64,000 nt of DNA. Source: Novosphingobium terrae (GTDB lineage: Bacteria; Pseudomonadota; Alphaproteobacteria; Sphingomonadales; Sphingomonadaceae). The stretch spans positions 1,736,001-1,800,000 of the forward strand of contig NZ_JABVZR010000002.1 of assembly GCF_017163935.1 (NCBI RefSeq), in the 5' to 3' direction. Under the pieces are notes generated by a model, which saw only the letters and a list, made by a program, of their open reading frames with translations, was not told the DNA's origin and searched no databases. Positions within the stretch are counted from its first letter, which is position 1, and every line of letters starts with the position of its first letter. Shown one piece after another: positions 24,958-32,583 of this stretch. The position numbers and the translations under genes were made by a program.

Positions 24958-25607
24958 GGGTAGACGCTCCGGCACACGGCTTCGCATTTGGCCAGATCGA
25001 AGCTGCCTTCGCTGCGCACGCCTGATTCCATATCGATCCAGTAAGCAGCGTCGGGCGGTGCTGCGATGGCCTCCAGCGTGGCGGCCACATTGTCGGAATT
25101 GATGCCGCCGGAATAGCCGCAGAAGGGGCCGGTCAGATCCAGCGCGGGCCATTGCGTGGGCCGGTTGCCGCGCCCGAAGGAGACGTCGAACAGCCAGTCC
25201 AGCCTTGGTTCCGCAGGGAAGTCGCCCAGCGATTGCAGCATGGCACGCAGGCCTTTTCGGCGCCCGAAAGCGATGGTGTTGGCGATCTGCTGCGGGCTCG
25301 ATCCGGCGAAACCATGGTTGACCTGCACGCGGGTGAAGCCTTGCAGGTCGATGGTGGCGGTCTCGGGCGCATCGGCGATCCGCCGGGCCTGATCGCCGCA
25401 GACATGCGCGGCCCAGCGCAGCCCCGGCGCGGCCAGCATCTCACGGCGTGCAGCCGCATCGGGGAACAGCGCTCTGCCCTCCTGCGCCTCATCCAGCAGC
25501 ATGCCCCATTCGATGGGATAGCGCGCCGACAGCGCCATCATGCCGGGCAGAAGCGAGGGATCGTCCGCCCCGGTAAAGGCGACGAAAAGCGGAGGCGTAT
25601 GCGTCAT
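24954..25607 (-). CDS. TrpF-like (beta/alpha)8 barrel protein of unknown function
   Basis: 217 residues with no signal peptide. The C-terminal third reads GYSGGINSDNVAATLEAI, then YWIDMESGVRSEG and LAKCEAV. This matches the phosphate-gripping end of phosphoribosylanthranilate isomerase (GGL-x-x-x-NV, then DVSSGVE-x-x-G). The N-terminus (LFVAFTGADDPSLLPGMMAL) does not carry the Cys of the TrpF active site in its usual KICG form. No tryptophan genes are nearby; it sits between the CNT nucleoside transporter and the nucleoside hydrolase, coupled to the latter. It may act on a ribose-containing intermediate, for example as an isomerase, or bind a ribosyl ligand. I do not recognise a named family. 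Confidence 0.75.
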   Translation of the reverse strand: MTHTPPLFVAFTGADDPSLLPGMMALSARYPIEWGMLLDEAQEGRALFPDAAARREMLAAPGLRWAAHVCGDQARRIADAPETATIDLQGFTRVQVNHGFAGSSPQQIANTIAFGRRKGLRAMLQSLGDFPAEPRLDWLFDVSFGRGNRPTQWPALDLTGPFCGYSGGINSDNVAATLEAIAAPPDAAYWIDMESGVRSEGSFDLAKCEAVCRSVYP

Positions 25608-25616
25608 GGAGAAAGC

Positions 25617-26879
25617 CTATGGCAGAAGGGTGAAAAGAAGGCCGATCACGGTGGCGGTCATGCAGCTGGTGAGGAACGCGGCGGCCAGAGCGCGCGGCCC
25701 CAGCGCCACGATCTGCGCCGATTTTTCGGGCACGATGGCGGAAAGCATGCCGATCAAAATCGCCACGCTGCCCATATTGCCGAAGCTGCACAGCGCGTAG
25801 GTGACCATCAGCGTCCCCTTGGGGGTCAGCGTGCCAGCAGGCAAAGCGGCGAGCTGGCCATAGGCGACGACCTCATTCATCGTCACCTTGGCGCCCAGCA
25901 GTTGCCCGATGGTGGTCAGATCCTGCATCGGCGCGCCCATGGCCCAAGCCGCTGGCGCAAAGGCCTGCCCGAAGATCAGCCCCAGCGAGAGCGGCTGGCC
26001 ATGGATGCTCACCAGCGCCAGCCCCCGGTTCACCAGCGCCACCGTGCCGACAAACACGATCAGCAGCGCCACGATGTTGGCGCCCATCTGGATCGCCTTG
26101 ATCGTGCCGGTGGTCAGCGCATCGAGGCTGGAGCGATAGGGGCTGGAGAGATCGAGCGGCACCTTCTCCGCATCGCTGTCGGGCGGGATGATCGCGCGGG
26201 CCAGCGCAATCGCCATCGGCGTGCTGACCAGCGAGGCGGTCAGCAGATGCTCGAAGGCATGGGGGATGTGGGGCGCCAGCACCGAGCCCAGCAGGATCAT
26301 CATCGACCCCGCGATCACCGACATGCCGTCGACCATGATGATAAACAGCTCCCCGCGTGACAGGCGGGGCAGCAGCGGGCGCACCAGCAAGGGTGCCTCG
26401 ACCATGCCCAGAAAGATGCAGGCCGATGTGGAGACCCCCACCGGCCCGCTGACGCCAAACAGCCGCCCGAAGATCCAGGCAAAACCGCGCACCAGAATCT
26501 GCAGCAGCCGCCAATGCCACAGCAGCGCGGCCAGAGCGCTGACCAGCAGAATTGCGGGCAGGGCCTGAAAAGCGAAGATAAAGGTGGAGGTGGCACCCGG
26601 CGCGCGCAGATAGGGTTCCGGCCCGCCGCCCAGATAGCCGAAGACGAAACGCGCGCCATCGGTGGCCGAGGACTGCACGGCATCGACACCATGGGCCAAG
26701 CCGCCCAGCAGGCTGGTGATGACGGGAACGCGGGTGAGCAGCAGGGCAAAGCCAAGCTGATAAGCCAGAGCGGTCACAAGGCCGCGCCATGGGAAGCCCC
26801 GGCGCTGGTCCGAAAGCAGCCATGCCACGCCGGCGAAACCCACCATGCCAAGCAGGGCGCGCGCGATTTCAGACGGCAT
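25617..26879 (-). CDS. nupC: CNT-family concentrative nucleoside transporter
   Basis: 420 residues, hydrophobic throughout with about 8-10 membrane segments. The family signatures are present: FVFGYLGGGPEPY, SGPVGVSTSACIFLGMVEAPLLVRP (substrate and sodium site region), and GAKVTMNEVVAYGQL, the CNT G-x-K-x-x-x-NE-hV-AY motif. CSFGNMGSVAILIG near the C-terminus is also typical. GGGAGAG precedes the start. It imports nucleosides with sodium or protons across the inner membrane, and is the first gene of a four-gene run ending with the esterase. A perfect LacI-type palindrome lies 48 bases upstream. Confidence 0.94.
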   Translation of the reverse strand: MPSEIARALLGMVGFAGVAWLLSDQRRGFPWRGLVTALAYQLGFALLLTRVPVITSLLGGLAHGVDAVQSSATDGARFVFGYLGGGPEPYLRAPGATSTFIFAFQALPAILLVSALAALLWHWRLLQILVRGFAWIFGRLFGVSGPVGVSTSACIFLGMVEAPLLVRPLLPRLSRGELFIIMVDGMSVIAGSMMILLGSVLAPHIPHAFEHLLTASLVSTPMAIALARAIIPPDSDAEKVPLDLSSPYRSSLDALTTGTIKAIQMGANIVALLIVFVGTVALVNRGLALVSIHGQPLSLGLIFGQAFAPAAWAMGAPMQDLTTIGQLLGAKVTMNEVVAYGQLAALPAGTLTPKGTLMVTYALCSFGNMGSVAILIGMLSAIVPEKSAQIVALGPRALAAAFLTSCMTATVIGLLFTLLP

Positions 26880-26926
26880 CAGCGGCTCTCCCGTGCTGGT
26901 GGTGTGCGATCGTGCTCATTCTTGAG

Positions 26927-26938
26927 TGAAACGTTTCA
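26927..26938. promoter_or_regulatory. perfect LacI-type palindrome TGAAACGTTTCA
   Basis: Twelve-base perfect palindrome with central CG, in the 64-base gap between the ribokinase stop and the nupC start. A near copy is at 20351-20362. It implies that the nupC operon has its own repressible promoter even though ribokinase lies just upstream on the same strand. Confidence 0.65.
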
Positions 26939-26943
26939 TATTG

Positions 26944-27870
26944 TCAAGCACTGCCGTCGGTGAGCATGGCGGTGGCGATCTCTGCTGCCCATGGCATGGC
27001 TTCGGCGGCGCCTTGTCTGGTGACCTGAAGCGATGCGGCGGTGTTGGCTTGCGTCATGGCGTCGGCCATCGGCTGCCCTGCGGCAAGGGCGGCGCAGAGT
27101 GTGCCGCAGAAGCAGTCTCCGGCGCCGGTGGTGTCACGGACATGGGACGCCTTGCGGCCCGGCACCATGGCATGATGATCGGCGGTGACAGACAGCGCAC
27201 CGGCAGCGCCCAGCGTGACAATGATGGTCTGATCCGGGGCGGTCAGCAGCGATCGGGCGGCGGCGCGAAGGGCTGGTTCGGAAAGCTCGGGCATGGCGCC
27301 CGCATAGAAGGCCAGTTCGGTCTCGTTCATGACAAGCACGTCGCTCAGAGCGAAAAGGTCGCGCCCCTCGGGCAGAGCGGGGGCGGTGTTCAGCACGGTT
27401 TGCGCGCCAAAGGCCCGTGCCTGCTGGAAAAATCCGGCGATGGCTTCGGCGGGAACTTCCAGCTGAGCGAGGCAGATATCGTTGGAAGCCAGCACCAACC
27501 CCTGCGGCGAAGACACCGTCTCATTGGCGCCGCCGATGACGATGATGGCGTTCTCCCCGAAAGCATCCAGCATGACGCAGGCGTTGCCTGTCGTTGCTTC
27601 GGGATGGATCGCCACACCCGCCAGATCCAGATCGGGTGCCAGCGCGGCCAGTCGGCCAAGCACGGCATCATCGGCCCCCACCGCGCCATGCAGCGCTGTT
27701 TGAGCCCCCGCGCGTGAGGCCGCCACCGCCTGATTGGCGCCCTTGCCGCCCAGGCCGACCTGCATCGACAGGCCCCGGATGGTCTCGCCGGGCTGGGGGA
27801 AATGCCCCAGCTGCAACTGGGTGTCGATGTTGATGCTGCCCAGCACGATCACGCGCCCCTTGGATGCCAT
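26944..27870 (-). CDS. rbsK: ribokinase
   Basis: 308 residues. The N-terminal ribose site VLGSINIDTQLQLGHFPQPGET and GLGGKGANQAVAASRAGA are classic ribokinase sequences, and RDTTGAGDCFCGTLCAAL is the PfkB catalytic signature. The start MASKGRVIV has GGGAGAGG in front. It converts ribose released by the nucleoside hydrolase to ribose 5-phosphate for the pentose phosphate pathway. It diverges from the LacI-family regulator gene and lies immediately upstream of the nupC operon. Confidence 0.93.
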   Translation of the reverse strand: MASKGRVIVLGSINIDTQLQLGHFPQPGETIRGLSMQVGLGGKGANQAVAASRAGAQTALHGAVGADDAVLGRLAALAPDLDLAGVAIHPEATTGNACVMLDAFGENAIIVIGGANETVSSPQGLVLASNDICLAQLEVPAEAIAGFFQQARAFGAQTVLNTAPALPEGRDLFALSDVLVMNETELAFYAGAMPELSEPALRAAARSLLTAPDQTIIVTLGAAGALSVTADHHAMVPGRKASHVRDTTGAGDCFCGTLCAALAAGQPMADAMTQANTAASLQVTRQGAAEAMPWAAEIATAMLTDGSA

Positions 27871-27911
27871 TCTGCCTCTCCCTTGCCAGCCCATCCGACT
27901 CGCGCCGAATT

Positions 27912-27923
27912 ATTTCATGAAAT
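27912..27923. promoter_or_regulatory. ATTTCATGAAAT palindrome in rbsK-lacI divergent promoter
   Basis: Twelve-base perfect palindrome in an AT-rich patch between the divergent ribokinase and LacI-family genes. It uses the same TTTCA/TGAAA half-sites as the site at 26927, but in the opposite arrangement, so it may bind the same protein or another factor. Confidence 0.4.
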
Positions 27924-27997
27924 TTTTTGCCTTCTTCACGCCAAAATCGCTACAGTCTTTTCGCAGGCACCTGTCGCCCGCGCCGGAAAGGACTCGC

Positions 27998-28987
27998 ATG
28001 AACCAGAAACGGGCCACGCTGAAGGATGTGGCGGCCAGGGCGGGCGTCTCGCTGGCCAGCGTCTCCTATGCGGTCAATGGCACGGGCACGCTGGGCGATG
28101 CCATGCGCGCCCATATCCTGCAGGTGGCTGAGGAGCTGGGCTATCGCCAGAACATCGCCGCCAAAAGCGTGCGGACGGGCAAAAGCAGCACGTTGGGTCT
28201 GGTCATCCCCGATCTGGCCAATCCTTTCTTCCCCAATCTGGTGCAGGCGGTGATCCAGCGCGCGCGCCAGCATGGCTACACCGTGGTCGTCATCGATGTG
28301 GAGGACGATCAGGATCTGGAACGCAAGGCGATGCAGACGCTGGAAAGCCATGGCGTGGACGGCATCATCTGGTTCCCCATCCGCGATGAAAACACCGCCG
28401 TCGAGGGCACCGGCTCCGTGCCGATGGTGGTGCTGGACCGGGTGATCCCCGGCTTCGAAACCGTCCGTGCCGATGATCTGGCGGCGGGCGAACTGGCGGC
28501 GGCGCATCTGCTGGAACTGGGCCATCGCCGCTTCGGCATCGTCTCGGGCCCTTGCAGCATCCGCAGCATGGCCGACCGGTGCAAAGGCGCGCGCGACCGT
28601 ATCGCCGGCGCGGGCGAGGTGATCTTCCATGTCGAGACCGGCTATTCGCGCGATCTGGAACCTTCTGTGCAGCAGGCGTTGGAGGGCCAGAACGTCACCG
28701 CGATCATCACCGGCGGCGATATGATCGCCATCGGCGTGATGCGCCACCTGCAAGCCATCGGCAAGCGCGTGCCCGAGGATGTCTCGGTGATGGGCATGGA
28801 TGATATCCCCTGGGCGCAGCTCAGCACGCCGCCGCTCACCACGGTGGAGATCCCCATCGAGGATATGGCCATCGAGGCGGTGGATGGCGTGATCCGCCGC
28901 ATGGAAGCCGATGGCGAGAGAAGCCGCAGGGTGATCCTCGATCCTGGGCTGGTGGTGCGCCAGTCCACGGCGCGGGTTCCTCACTGA
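27998..28987 (+). CDS. LacI-family transcriptional regulator
   Basis: 329 residues. The N-terminal helix-turn-helix and hinge are clear: ATLKDVAARAGVSLASVSYAVNG, then LGYRQNIAAKSVRTGKSSTLGLVIPDLANPFFPNL, the start of the periplasmic-binding-like ligand domain. The C-terminal domain has ITGGDMIAIGVMRHLQAIGKRVPEDVSVMGMDD. Ribose or a nucleoside is the likely effector because it diverges from ribokinase. It probably represses the two units carrying TGAAACGTTTCA-type operators. Convergent with the following LysR gene, 48 bases apart. Confidence 0.94.
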   Translation: MNQKRATLKDVAARAGVSLASVSYAVNGTGTLGDAMRAHILQVAEELGYRQNIAAKSVRTGKSSTLGLVIPDLANPFFPNLVQAVIQRARQHGYTVVVIDVEDDQDLERKAMQTLESHGVDGIIWFPIRDENTAVEGTGSVPMVVLDRVIPGFETVRADDLAAGELAAAHLLELGHRRFGIVSGPCSIRSMADRCKGARDRIAGAGEVIFHVETGYSRDLEPSVQQALEGQNVTAIITGGDMIAIGVMRHLQAIGKRVPEDVSVMGMDDIPWAQLSTPPLTTVEIPIEDMAIEAVDGVIRRMEADGERSRRVILDPGLVVRQSTARVPH

Positions 28988-29035
28988 GTTTCAGCGCGGT
29001 TTTTCGGCACGGCTCGCCGGATCTGCCTTCAGGCA

Positions 29036-29989
29036 TCAGGCCAGAAAGGCGGTCAGGTCTCTGTCGGTGACATGCAGGGCCTCGATTGTGCCGAATTCCT
29101 CCATCAGGAAATCGATCGTGGCGCGAACCCGTGCCGCGATCAGCGCGCGATGCGGGTAAAGCAGCACCATCTCCCGCGCCGTGGCATGGCGCTGCTCGGG
29201 CAGCAGAATGCGCAGCCGCCCCGCGCGGATCAAGGGCCAGGCGTAATGCAGGCCGACCTGCGCAATGCCCAGCCCGTCCACCGCCGCCAGCATCGCCGCC
29301 TCCGGATCGGAGATGATCAGGGCGGCAGGATCGGGCACAAGCTCCGCCACGCCGCCATCGGCGGTGCGGATGCTCCAGGCCGAGGTGCGTCCGTCCAGAA
29401 AGCGCACCGCGATCAATCGATGGTTTTGCAGATCGGGCCCATGTCGGGGAATGCCGTGCCGGGCGAGATAGTCGGGCGACGCCACCAGCACCATCTGCAT
29501 GGTGTGGATCTTTCTGGCCACCAGCCCTGAATCCGGGATCACCCCGCCGCGAAAGGCCAGATCATAGCCGTCGCGCACAAGATCGACCTGATGGTCATCG
29601 AGATCGATCTGCGGCACCAGAGCGGGAAAGCGCGCCATCAGCCGGGGCAAAAGCGGCAGCAGGAAATGGCGGCCGAAGCCGTTGCTGCACGATATCCTGA
29701 CCTTGCCCACCGGTTCGACGCGTTGGGTGGACACGGTTTCGACAGCGGCGTCGAGCGCATCGATGGCCTCCCGCGCCTTGAGCAGAAACATGTGTCCCTC
29801 GGCGGTGATTTGCAGGGAGCGGGTCGTCCTGTTGATCAGCCGGACACCCAGAGCCCCCTCCAGCCCGGCAATGTTCTTGCCGACCGCCGCCGCGGAGACG
29901 CCGAGATGCCGCGCCGCCGCCGCAAAAGACCCGCGGTCCGCCGCCTGAATGAAGGACAGCATCGCCCGCACGCGTTGGGTGGAGTCCAT
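29036..29989 (-). CDS. LysR-family transcriptional regulator
   Basis: 317 residues. The N-terminal winged helix-turn-helix reads RAMLSFIQAADRGSFAAAARHLGVSAAAVGKNIAGLE, and INRTTRSLQITAEG closes the DNA-binding part. The effector domain has the usual two-lobed pattern (VRISCSNGFGRHFLLPLLPRL; IAVRFLDGRTSAW). It belongs to the large group typified by DsdC/CrgA-like regulators. It diverges from the SDR gene with 108 bases between starts, a layout in which the LysR protein commonly controls the neighbour. The start at MDSTQRV avoids a 16-residue extension with no regulatory sense. Confidence 0.9.
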   Translation of the reverse strand: MDSTQRVRAMLSFIQAADRGSFAAAARHLGVSAAAVGKNIAGLEGALGVRLINRTTRSLQITAEGHMFLLKAREAIDALDAAVETVSTQRVEPVGKVRISCSNGFGRHFLLPLLPRLMARFPALVPQIDLDDHQVDLVRDGYDLAFRGGVIPDSGLVARKIHTMQMVLVASPDYLARHGIPRHGPDLQNHRLIAVRFLDGRTSAWSIRTADGGVAELVPDPAALIISDPEAAMLAAVDGLGIAQVGLHYAWPLIRAGRLRILLPEQRHATAREMVLLYPHRALIAARVRATIDFLMEEFGTIEALHVTDRDLTAFLA

Positions 29990-30097
29990 GGCTCGATTAT
30001 AAACCTTGAGTTGGGAGTGGCGTAACCATTCGATCAATTATCATTGCGAAGCAAAGCTGTCACTCGGTGTGCCGACACTTCGGAAAGGAACTTTGGC

Positions 30098-30841
30098 ATG
30101 CAATCCACGTCGCACCGTCAACACAGCCTGCTGCTTGGGGCAACGCAGGGGATCGGCTTTGCGCTGGCCCGCAGGCTGGGCCGTAAACACCACCATGTCA
30201 CCGTGACAGGTCGCAGTCAGGCCAGCATCGATCAGGCCCTGCTTCGCCTGCGCAGCGCCCATCCCGAAGGGAGCTTCGACGGTTTCATTCTGGACCTGAA
30301 GGACCATCAGGCCGCGCATCACATTCTGGCAGCCACGGCAGGCCCGATCGACCATCTGGTGCTGTGCGGCAGTTCGGAGGCGGCATGGGGCCCCTTCGAG
30401 AGCCTGACGGCGGATGCGCTTGAACGGGCTCTGGGCATGAAGGTGGTCGGCTATCTCAATGCGGTTCAGGCGATGCTGCCTCATCTGGCGCCACAAGGCA
30501 CGGTGACCTTTATTGGCGGCGCCGCCTCGCGCGCGGCGATGGCCGGTTCCGTCGGGATCGCGGCGACGAATGGCGCGCTGGAGGCTGTGACCCGGAGTCT
30601 GGCCCGGGAACTGGCGCCACGCCGGGTCAATCTGATTGCGCCGGGGCTGACCAGCACCGAATTTTGGGAAACCATGCCCGAAGCGGAAAGGGAGGCGCAT
30701 TTCGCTTCCTTCACCGCCAGATTGCCTCTGCGCCGGGCCGGACTGCCGGAAGAAAGCGCCGATGCCATCGCCTTTGTGATCGCCAATGGCTATGTCACCG
30801 GCTCGGTGATTGATGTCGATGGCGGCTGGCATCTGGGCTGA
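30098..30841 (+). CDS. SDR-family protein lacking the catalytic Tyr and Lys
   Basis: 247 residues with the classical SDR frame: the cofactor loop LLGATQGIGFALA (Gly14, Gly18, Gly20), VTGRS at the end of the second strand, and the C-terminal NLIAPGLTSTEFW and VTGSVIDVDGGWHLG. At the active site the usual YxxxK is replaced by IAATN: Ile154 aligns with Tyr and Asn158 with Lys. Ser144 appears to be kept. Similar N-G-A-x-E variants exist among SDRs of unclear activity. The ribosome site is AAGGAAC. It may bind NAD(P) and act as a sensor or use different chemistry. Divergent from a LysR gene. Confidence 0.85.
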   Translation: MQSTSHRQHSLLLGATQGIGFALARRLGRKHHHVTVTGRSQASIDQALLRLRSAHPEGSFDGFILDLKDHQAAHHILAATAGPIDHLVLCGSSEAAWGPFESLTADALERALGMKVVGYLNAVQAMLPHLAPQGTVTFIGGAASRAAMAGSVGIAATNGALEAVTRSLARELAPRRVNLIAPGLTSTEFWETMPEAEREAHFASFTARLPLRRAGLPEESADAIAFVIANGYVTGSVIDVDGGWHLG

Positions 30842-30884
30842 TCCCATGCCCGCGTGATGGGGCAGGTTCATGCCTGGGCGCCTC

Positions 30885-31289
30885 TCAGGCCGTTGAAGCC
30901 GCGATCAGCGCCTGCGCCATGGCGTGGGCCTGTTGCGGTGAAGGGCTCACCGCCATCGGGATGCCGAAAGCCCTGGCGGCCATGGCGCTTTGGGCCTCAA
31001 GGGCAAGGCGCTTCCCGGCATCGGGCTCGACAGTGATCAGCGACAGGCAGAGTGCCGCCAGCCCCTCGCGGTTCTGCTTGAGCCACAGGGCGCGCTGCTT
31101 GCGATCCTCATGCTCTTCCTCGGCCCGGCCGTCGGGGAAGAGCAGCACGAAGGGGCGCCCCTGAGCGAGCAGTGCATCCATCTCCTGCTGCCAGAGGGCA
31201 GCATAGCCGGGTGTGGCGGCCTCGCTGCGGAACAGCACGATGGGGAAATGCGCGAGATCGTGAAGGGTGAAGCTGTGATCAGGCTGCAT
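30885..31289 (-). CDS. conserved hypothetical protein beside flavin monooxygenase
   Basis: 134 residues, soluble, no signal peptide. I do not recognise a named family. Visible segments are FPIVLFRSEAATPGYAALWQQEMDALLAQ, then RPFVLLFPDG, a charged stretch HEDRKQRALWLKQNREGLAALC, and LEAQSAMAARAFGIPMAVSP, suggesting an alternating alpha/beta fold of STAS or SpoIIAA-like size. It starts inside the 3' end of the flavin monooxygenase gene (11-base overlap), so the two are made together. A partner or regulatory role for that enzyme is inference only. Confidence 0.75.
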   Translation of the reverse strand: MQPDHSFTLHDLAHFPIVLFRSEAATPGYAALWQQEMDALLAQGRPFVLLFPDGRAEEEHEDRKQRALWLKQNREGLAALCLSLITVEPDAGKRLALEAQSAMAARAFGIPMAVSPSPQQAHAMAQALIAASTA

Positions 31290-32460
31290 GGGCGTTCTCC
31301 CGGATCGCGGCGCAGCGGCTGAGCAACTGCGCCACCGCGCGGCGTGAGGCGAGGATTTCATCATTGGCGGCGATGCGCATATCGGCCTCATACTCGGCGA
31401 TGGCGGCGGGTAGACTGATGGCCCCTCGGGCGGCTTTGCCCAAAGCGGCGGCAAGGCGCGCGGCATCGTCCAGCGCGCTGTTGGCGCCCACGCCGCCCGC
31501 CGGGTCCATGGGATGGATCGCATCGCCCAGCAGGGTGATGCGCGAGGGCGCCCATGGCACCAGCGGCATGGCGCTGCGCACCGGCAACACATGGATCGCC
31601 CCCGGATCGGAGCGTTGGAACAGGGCGCGCAGCGCCGGGGCCCAGCCGCGCGTCAGTTCCATGATCGCGGCCTGAGCGCGGGCACTCGTCTGCCGGGAAA
31701 GATTGCCCGCCTCGCCGAAGATCGCAGCCACTGGGCCGGTGATTGACCATGACAGGCGATCTGTCTCATCGGGCGCGTGAAAACGCATGGGATCGATGCT
31801 GGCGGTCATGCCATCCACCACGACCAGCGATGGCGCGGTGAGCAGCGGGCCATCGCTGGCGCTATGGGGCTGAAAGGGGGCATGGCCATGGATGCAGACC
31901 GCGCCGGTTTCCACCGGCTCGGCGGCGGGCAGGCGCTGGCGCCTGAGCAGCGAACCGGCCCCATCCGCGGCCACGACGATATCGGCCAGACTCTGCGAAC
32001 CGTCGCTGAACTGCAGGCTGACTGTGCCGTCCGGCAGCTCCTGCGCCTGATGGCAGCTTTTGCCCATATGGAGCTGATCCCCGATGCCGCTGGCCAGCAC
32101 CGCCCGCAGGGTGAGGCGATGCGCGCGCAGATCGGCAACCTCTTCATCGCAGAGGGCATGGGCGGCGATGGCATGGCGCCCGCTCACCGCGCGCAACTGG
32201 GTGTCGAGCAGGCGGCAGGGCGCTGTCGGCAGGGCGCAGCGCTCTTCCAGCAGGCCATACAGCGCGGGCGGCAGGCATTGGGCCAAAGCGCGGCGGCCCA
32301 TGCTATCGATGCGGATGCGATGGTTGCGGCCTGCGCCCTCAAGGCTCTCGTCGCGTTCATACAGCTCGAAGGAGATGCCCTGCCGTTTCAGCCCCTGCGC
32401 CAGACAGAGCCCGCCGGGCCCGGCGCCGATGATGGCGATATGAGGAGACGATGATGCCAT
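31279..32460 (-). CDS. FAD-dependent monooxygenase (salicylate hydroxylase-like)
   Basis: 393 residues, the length of single-domain class A flavoprotein hydroxylases. The FAD motifs are IAIIGAGPGGLCLAQGLKRQG at residues 8-28, ADIVVAADGAGSLLRRQRLP (DG motif), and RITLLGDAIHPMDPAGGVGANSAL (GD motif). The middle part has lost similarity to well-known enzymes, so the substrate is open; antibiotic-modifying enzymes of the TetX type share this architecture. It diverges from an AraC-type regulator across 123 bases with two direct repeats, so it is probably inducible. Confidence 0.9.
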   Translation of the reverse strand: MASSSPHIAIIGAGPGGLCLAQGLKRQGISFELYERDESLEGAGRNHRIRIDSMGRRALAQCLPPALYGLLEERCALPTAPCRLLDTQLRAVSGRHAIAAHALCDEEVADLRAHRLTLRAVLASGIGDQLHMGKSCHQAQELPDGTVSLQFSDGSQSLADIVVAADGAGSLLRRQRLPAAEPVETGAVCIHGHAPFQPHSASDGPLLTAPSLVVVDGMTASIDPMRFHAPDETDRLSWSITGPVAAIFGEAGNLSRQTSARAQAAIMELTRGWAPALRALFQRSDPGAIHVLPVRSAMPLVPWAPSRITLLGDAIHPMDPAGGVGANSALDDAARLAAALGKAARGAISLPAAIAEYEADMRIAANDEILASRRAVAQLLSRCAAIRENAHAA

Positions 32461-32526
32461 GGGGGATGCTCCGCTCTGTCGCTGGGAGCCTCAGGCTAGA
32501 TCAGGACGCAAAAGCCTGATAATCGC

Positions 32527-32555
32527 ATATGGCCCAAAAATAGTGAGATATGGCC
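32527..32555. promoter_or_regulatory. direct repeat ATATGGCC x2, likely AraC-protein site
   Basis: ATATGGCC occurs at 32527-32534 and again at 32548-32555, 21 bases apart, i.e. two helical turns, in the divergent promoter between the flavin monooxygenase and AraC-type regulator genes. Tandem same-face repeats are the usual form of AraC-family operators. Confidence 0.6.
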
Positions 32556-32583
32556 AAAATGCAGCCTGCGAAGGGAGCGCGAT

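Noticed and set aside
24954..25607. Calling this gene trpF
   Set aside because: Only the C-terminal phosphate-binding pattern fits; the N-terminal active-site Cys region and trp neighbours are missing.
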